From assembly GCF_000469585.1 (NCBI RefSeq), contig NZ_AWNK01000006.1, forward strand, positions 85,164 to 149,163: 64,000 nt of DNA, read 5' to 3'. Each line of letters begins with the position of its first letter. Positions within the stretch are counted from its first letter, which is position 1. This stretch comes from Chrysiogenes arsenatis DSM 11915 (GTDB lineage Bacteria > Chrysiogenota > Chrysiogenetes > Chrysiogenales > Chrysiogenaceae). This document shows, in pieces, positions 59,272-64,000 of the stretch. Under the pieces are notes generated by a model. That model made no database searches, was not told the DNA's origin, and saw only the letters and a program-made list of their open reading frames with translations. The translations under genes and the position numbers were made by a program.

Positions 59272-61833
59272 TCATTTCACCGCAAAAATTTGCTGTAGAA
59301 GCTCCATCTCCGGTAATGGTCGACTAAAAAGATATCCTTGGAAACGATCGCATCCCATTGCAAGGAGCGCATCGCGTTGCGCTTCAGTTTCCACCCCTTC
59401 GGCAATGACCTGAAGATTCAGGTTGCGGCCAAGGGTAATGATCGTGCGGATAATCGCTTCATCATTTTTTTCTGACAAAAGATCGCGCACAAAGCTCTGG
59501 TCGATTTTCAACTGATCAAGCGGCAGGCGTTTCAACAGGTTCAGCGAAGAATATCCCGTCCCAAAATCATCGAGCGAAAAGCTCACCCCTCGCTCACGCA
59601 AGGCGAGAATTTTGATGATCGTCTGTTCAACATTCTCTACCAGCAAACTTTCCGTTAATTCCAATTCTAGCAGGTGCGGGTCGGCACCGGTTTGCTCCAG
59701 CACATTGAGCACGTCAGCGACAAATTCGGGGTCGTGCAGTTGTCGCGCGCTCACATTGACCGCGACTCTCCAATGCGCCGTTTCTGGCTGTTGCGCCCAG
59801 CGTGCCAGTTGCCCACAAGCGGTACGCAAAATCCAACGTCCGAGGGGGAGAATCAAACCACTGCTTTCTGCAATCGGAATAAATTCTGCCGGCGACGTCA
59901 GTGGTTTACCAGGTGGCTGCCATCGCACCAGCGCTTCCACACCGAGCATTGCCCCTTGCGCGGTATATTGTGGTTGATAATAGAGGATAAATTCATTTTC
60001 TAACAAACCACGCCGCAAACCTGCTTCCATTTCTATCCGCATATTGGCTTGTTTTTGCATGGACGGGTCAAAATACCGCACCGCATTGCGGCCACTTTCC
60101 TTGGCCTCAAACATCGCTAACTCGGCGCTTTTTAACAGTTCATCGCCGCGACCCGTGTCGGATAAAAATGCCGCGCCAATACTTGCGGTAACAGTGTACG
60201 ACGCGTGCTCCAGCACAATCATGCCACTCAACTGTTCGACAATTAGTGCAATCACGTGTTCGACTTGCTGCAACGCTTTCTCGCGATTCGCACTCAGATT
60301 ATCTTTTAACAAAACAAACTCATCGCCCCCAAGACGCGCCATGGTATCGCCTTGTTGCACAACTGCCTGCAAGCGTGTCGCAATAATCTGCAAGAGCCTA
60401 TCGCCTACTTGATGCCCAAGGGTATCATTGAGGTCACGAAAATGATCCAGATCGATATACACAATCGCCATATCATGCGCATAGCTGGTGATATTCGCCA
60501 CACCATCGCGCAATCGATCAAGAAACAAGCGGCGGTTCGGCAATGCGGTTAGCGGATCGTAAAAAGTTAACTGATGGAGCTCTTCTTGATGACGCCGCTG
60601 CTCCGTAATATCTGTTGAAATACCGCACAGCGCGACAACTGATCCACGGGCATCCCACAAAGGAATTTTTACCGAAAGATAGGTGCGCGTGATGGATTGC
60701 AGCGGGAAGTGATTCGTCTCTTCGATAACCAGTTTTTCCCCTTTTTTTAACACCCGGCTGTCATTTTCATACAGGCGTGCCGCCGTTTCGCTATCAAATA
60801 AGCTATCATCGCGCCTGCCAATAATCTGCTCGGCACTTAATCCAAAAACTTCACACACCTTTTGGCTTACAAATTGGTAGCAGTGATGGGAATCCTTGAT
60901 ATACACATACGCATCTAAATGGTTCAGGATCGTACTCAACCGCTCGTCACTTTCCGCCAACTCACGGGTTTTCTGGCGTACCTGATAGCGCAGTAGATAT
61001 ATGAACGCCACCGTGACGGCCAGCAAAGCAGAAAGAATTCCCAGCCCCCACCAAAGCGCTTTCGGGATTGGCTGTGGTTGCGTTTCACCGCCCCAACGCC
61101 GCAAAATCTGATAGTACATCGAATCGGGATTATCGCGCCACCGCGCTAAATGGGCATCAATCTGCGCACGCAGGACGTCTCCCTGACGTGGCGGCGTGGC
61201 ATAAAAGAGGCGTGACGGAAGAAACATCACCGGTGTCGGAAAAAGATGGAAGGTTGGCGCGTTATAATGGCCATGTAAGTGATTGGTCACCATGGCATCA
61301 GCATTGCCATCCGCAACGGCTTGCAACGCCCGTTCTAATGTTGGCACAACGACAAAGTCAGGACGGATATCAAATTCGTGCGCTAAGCCGCGCAGGTAAC
61401 TGAGTTGTATAGAGTCTTCCAGAATCGCAATCCGTTTTTGATCAAGCTCCAGAATGGTGGTGATAGATACTTTTTCGCTGCGGTAAACCTGTGACCAACT
61501 GTGCAACACCGGAATGGCATGGAATTCCATCTCGGTTCGCCGTTGTTCGTTTTCCGCCACATCCGGCAAAAGATCAATCTGCCCCGTGCGAACCAGTTCC
61601 ATACACTGCTCCCACTCGCACGGCACCACCTCAAGCTGCCACCTCTCAAGGCGTGCTATCTCAACGATCAAATCGCCCAAAATACCAGAAGGCTTTCCGG
61701 CACGATCAACCGTAATTTTCGGCACGTTCTCATACACCCCTATGCGAACCACAATCGGAGTCGACAATGCGGGGGAAATACTTATCAATACGCACATTAA
61801 AATACTCAATGAAAAGAGAACGAGGTTTTGCAT
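59272..61833 (-). CDS. Periplasmic-sensor GGDEF-EAL protein (SBP_bac_3-PAS-GGDEF-EAL)
   Basis: 853 aa. Signal segment, then a type-3 solute-binding domain (~25-255: 'VVRIGVYENVPKITVDRAGK', 'IDLLPDVAENEQRRTEMEF'), one membrane helix ('ALWWGLGILSALLAVTVAFI'), PAS (~300-420), GGDEF (~430-590, 'ARLGGDEFVLL') and EAL (~600-850: 'GVEALVRW', 'ELELTESLL', 'LDDFGTGYSSLNLLKRLPLD', 'VIAEGVETEAQ'). Both catalytic motifs are intact. The position of the inhibitory RxxD before GGDEF reads QGD, so feedback inhibition is not expected. The ligand is probably an amino acid or small acid (inference). Confidence 0.94.
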   Translation of the reverse strand: MQNLVLFSLSILMCVLISISPALSTPIVVRIGVYENVPKITVDRAGKPSGILGDLIVEIARLERWQLEVVPCEWEQCMELVRTGQIDLLPDVAENEQRRTEMEFHAIPVLHSWSQVYRSEKVSITTILELDQKRIAILEDSIQLSYLRGLAHEFDIRPDFVVVPTLERALQAVADGNADAMVTNHLHGHYNAPTFHLFPTPVMFLPSRLFYATPPRQGDVLRAQIDAHLARWRDNPDSMYYQILRRWGGETQPQPIPKALWWGLGILSALLAVTVAFIYLLRYQVRQKTRELAESDERLSTILNHLDAYVYIKDSHHCYQFVSQKVCEVFGLSAEQIIGRRDDSLFDSETAARLYENDSRVLKKGEKLVIEETNHFPLQSITRTYLSVKIPLWDARGSVVALCGISTDITEQRRHQEELHQLTFYDPLTALPNRRLFLDRLRDGVANITSYAHDMAIVYIDLDHFRDLNDTLGHQVGDRLLQIIATRLQAVVQQGDTMARLGGDEFVLLKDNLSANREKALQQVEHVIALIVEQLSGMIVLEHASYTVTASIGAAFLSDTGRGDELLKSAELAMFEAKESGRNAVRYFDPSMQKQANMRIEMEAGLRRGLLENEFILYYQPQYTAQGAMLGVEALVRWQPPGKPLTSPAEFIPIAESSGLILPLGRWILRTACGQLARWAQQPETAHWRVAVNVSARQLHDPEFVADVLNVLEQTGADPHLLELELTESLLVENVEQTIIKILALRERGVSFSLDDFGTGYSSLNLLKRLPLDQLKIDQSFVRDLLSEKNDEAIIRTIITLGRNLNLQVIAEGVETEAQRDALLAMGCDRFQGYLFSRPLPEMELLQQIFAVK

Positions 61834-61916
61834 TGCACGACCTTTCCGAAATGCGCCTTCTCGGATTCATACCATATTCGCTCTTCGGAAAACAGGGCGA
61901 ATTCGGTGGCGATACA

Positions 61917-62567
61917 CTACGTTGCCTGAATAATCCCATGCGCCAGCGCATACTTTACCAATGTAGAACGCTTCTTGGTGTTCAATTTCTCCATAATATT
62001 CGACTTGTGCGTTTCTACCGTTTTCGAACTTACCCCCAACTCTTCGGCAATTTCTTGTTGCGTATATCCCAGTGCCACGAGTCGAAGCACTTCAAGCTCC
62101 CGCTTGGTGAGCGAAGCGACCGGTGGCACACTGTCGCTGGTGCGTAGCTTGCGTGCTGTGCGACGAGCGATATTTTCGCGCAACCCTTTTTGCAGAGCAA
62201 ACTCACCACTATAGACCGCACGAACAGCATCAATCAGCTCGGTATCTGCCGCGCTCTTCAGGATATACCCCGATGCGCCAATTTGCAGCGCCCGACCCAC
62301 ATATTCCGGCTCATCGTGCATGGTAAGAAAAAGGATTTTTAACAGCCCATATTGCCGCAAAATATCTTCGGCCAGCTCAAGGCCATTTTGGTCGGGCAGA
62401 TTGACATCGAGTAAAATAATATCAGGGCGCGAATGCTTTAATATTGCGCGTGTTTCCGCAGCATTACTGGCTTCAGCAATGATTTCCATGTCCGATTGCG
62501 CACTGAGTAACATGGCAAGACCACTGCGTATGACGGCATGATCATCGACAATGAGAATCCGTATCAT
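61917..62567 (-). CDS. NarL/FixJ-type response regulator
   Basis: 216 aa. REC with phospho-acceptor Asp in 'DIILLDVNLPDQNGLELAED' and Lys in 'YILKSA'. A LuxR-type HTH follows ('LTKRELEVLRLVALGYTQQE', 'LGVSSKTVETHKSNIMEKL'). It is coupled to the adjacent kinase (ATGA at 62564). Target genes are unknown. Confidence 0.96.
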   Translation of the reverse strand: MIRILIVDDHAVIRSGLAMLLSAQSDMEIIAEASNAAETRAILKHSRPDIILLDVNLPDQNGLELAEDILRQYGLLKILFLTMHDEPEYVGRALQIGASGYILKSAADTELIDAVRAVYSGEFALQKGLRENIARRTARKLRTSDSVPPVASLTKRELEVLRLVALGYTQQEIAEELGVSSKTVETHKSNIMEKLNTKKRSTLVKYALAHGIIQAT

Positions 62568-63985
62568 GCAAGAGCCTCGCTTTCTTCGTACGTTATGGGA
62601 ATGCTGACATAAATGGTCGTTCCGACACCACGCGTTGATTCGATCTGAAACGTACCACCGACAATCTCAACCCGTTCCTGCATGCCGTGTAAACCCAAAT
62701 GCTCGTGGCTGGTATCGCCAGCAAAGTGGCGTTCAACATCAAATCCTTCACCATCATCCTCGATAATCAACTGCAATAAATCACCACGCAGCGTAAAAAT
62801 GATGCTCACATTTGAAGCCTCTGCATATTTGGTGACGTTAGTGAGCGCCTCTTGCACAATGCGGAACAAGGTAATTTCCAATTCTGGCAATAAGCGCCGA
62901 CTGATTTCGCGCCCCTGAATCACGACATCAACTTCAAACTGAGCATTCTTTTGGTATTCGCGTCCCAAATGCTCAACCGCTGGCAAGAGTCCCATGTCAT
63001 CCAAGATACTCGGACGCAACTGACGTGAAATCCGTTTGACTTCGTGAATCGAGTGCTCCACAACGGCGCGCATCCTTTCAATCTCTTCGTCGATAAGCAC
63101 GTTCCCCTCGGCGCTCTTCAGGTGGCGCAGATGGAGCATGAGCGAGCTGAGCATTTGCCCGGTTTCGTCATGCAACTCCCGACTTATCCGTTTCCGTTCA
63201 GATTCTTGCGCGGTGATCAATGTTTTCAGCAAATTACGCCGCACACTCTCTTTTTTTTCCAACTCCGCAAGAAGGCGGCTGTTCTCCCCCTCTTTGCGCG
63301 CCAGATTTTCCCCCATTTCGTTAAAGGCGCGCGCCAAAATGCCGATTTGATCTTTGGTGTGAATCACCACGCGCTGCGCAAAGTCACCGAGCGAAACGCG
63401 CCGCGTTGCATCGACCAGCAAATTGATGGGGTAATGCAGCAAATTCGTCAGCAAAAACGCGGCGAAAATGCCGACAATTGACATCATAATTGTCGTTTGC
63501 ACAATCGTGCGCGTCACGTGAATAATCGACGCGCGGATATTTTTTTCGTGTAAACCAACTCGGGCAACGCCAACGCGACCGTCAACTATCGGACGGGAAA
63601 AATCGTGCACCACCTGCTCCTCAATTTCAAGAAGACGCTTCCCCTGGTTCATGGCAGGAACTTCCTGTGCTACACGCAATAACGCCACCGGAAACCCGCC
63701 GGAAAAAGTATGCGCCACCACCTCGTTTTTCTCGTTCGTCACAAAGGCGTACTGCACACTATCGTTGTTGTTCACGGTATCGTGTAAGAGCTGGTGCATG
63801 GCATAGACATTGCTGGTGAGCACTAAATCAGCACTGCGCGCCGCCAAATCGCTTGCCAGCGAAACCCCCTGCTTATCAAGTTCGCCCAGCAGCAGATCAC
63901 TCACAATGCTCCGCATCTCCAGCGCCACGCCTGCGCCAAGAAAGAGGATAAAGCCAATGGTGATCGAAAGCACTTTCATCTCCAT
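62564..63985 (-). CDS. NarX-like sensor histidine kinase (HAMP-HisKA_3-HATPase)
   Basis: 473 aa from ATG 63985. A membrane helix, a periplasmic domain of about 140 residues, a second helix ('TIMMSIVGIFAAFLLTNLLH'), HAMP ('PINLLVDATRRVSLGDFAQR'), HisKA_3 with the phospho-histidine in 'ERKRISRELHDETGQML', and HATPase ('EALTNVTKYAEASNVSI', 'IIEDDGEGFD', 'LGLHGMQERVEIVGGTFQIE'). The frame is open to position 64000, so the true start may lie outside the window. It phosphorylates the adjacent NarL-type regulator. Confidence 0.95.
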   Translation of the reverse strand: MEMKVLSITIGFILFLGAGVALEMRSIVSDLLLGELDKQGVSLASDLAARSADLVLTSNVYAMHQLLHDTVNNNDSVQYAFVTNEKNEVVAHTFSGGFPVALLRVAQEVPAMNQGKRLLEIEEQVVHDFSRPIVDGRVGVARVGLHEKNIRASIIHVTRTIVQTTIMMSIVGIFAAFLLTNLLHYPINLLVDATRRVSLGDFAQRVVIHTKDQIGILARAFNEMGENLARKEGENSRLLAELEKKESVRRNLLKTLITAQESERKRISRELHDETGQMLSSLMLHLRHLKSAEGNVLIDEEIERMRAVVEHSIHEVKRISRQLRPSILDDMGLLPAVEHLGREYQKNAQFEVDVVIQGREISRRLLPELEITLFRIVQEALTNVTKYAEASNVSIIFTLRGDLLQLIIEDDGEGFDVERHFAGDTSHEHLGLHGMQERVEIVGGTFQIESTRGVGTTIYVSIPITYEESEALA

Positions 63986-64000
63986 ACTGACACTCTGTGT

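Noticed and set aside
1..64000. CRISPR array or prophage
   Set aside because: No spaced direct repeats, capsid, terminase or integrase genes are visible in the window.

Overview
The window comes from a free-living Gram-negative bacterium. An outer membrane is implied by the PqiABC transporter, an ExbB/ExbD/TonB system and several lipoproteins. An intact ectoine operon (ectABC) points to a salt-stressed or saline habitat. Base composition is near 50% GC. Several genes look proteobacterial (gshA, sthA, an Escherichia coli-type ycaO), while others (FapA pair, HD-GYP, CoA transferase, bifunctional Nnr) fit deep lineages such as Chrysiogenota, Deferribacterota or the former deltaproteobacteria. 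I cannot fix the taxon from sequence alone.

Layout. 1-5.2 kb is a signalling block: the 3' part of a hybrid kinase with REC and HPt domains, an HD-GYP response regulator, and two convergent FapA (DUF342) genes. 5.6-16 kb is metabolic and housekeeping: a CoA transferase, an unknown gene coupled to a ThiE/TenI-like gene, pgsA, ycaO, ilvE, a REC-GGDEF cyclase, MscS and rsmB. 15.9-20.4 kb is a TPR-exbB-exbD-tonB operon. 20.4-25.6 kb holds map, an antiporter-EIIA fusion, tRNA-Gln, proB, and an orphan IS5-type half-transposase coupled to a HIT gene. 25.7-29.3 kb is an accessory defence-like island: an MmeI-type (IIL) restriction-modification protein, a HEPN/MNT pair, and a folded DNA/RNA element in front. 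29.4-35 kb has a ZIP transporter, tRNA-Trp, nnr, rdgB and ectABC. 34.95-35.95 kb is a scar with a decayed DUF4143 ATPase and inverted repeats. 36-49 kb has a PepSY protein with BNR-like repeats, rph, a cNMP/STAS/zinc-ribbon protein, a MATE-like exporter, gshA-grx-comM, sthA, three tRNAs (Pro, Arg, His), PsiE, a methyltransferase, msrB and an amidohydrolase. 48.8-54.5 kb has pqiA (split in two), pqiB and pqiC, convergent with an ABC transporter plus lipoprotein. 54.8-64 kb returns to signalling: an SSS-transporter/GAF/PP2C phosphatase fusion with a small membrane partner, two Pro/Tyr-rich envelope proteins, a periplasmic-sensor GGDEF-EAL protein, and a NarX/NarL-like pair running to the window edge.

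Themes. Cyclic di-GMP turnover recurs (one GGDEF with an I-site, one GGDEF-EAL, one HD-GYP). Envelope energisation and lipid transport recur (TonB system, PqiABC, ABC plus lipoprotein), as do stress defences (ectoine, glutathione/glutaredoxin, MsrB, MscS). Many neighbouring genes overlap by 4 bp (ATGA/GTGA), so operon calls are firm. No CRISPR array, complete insertion sequence or prophage is visible.
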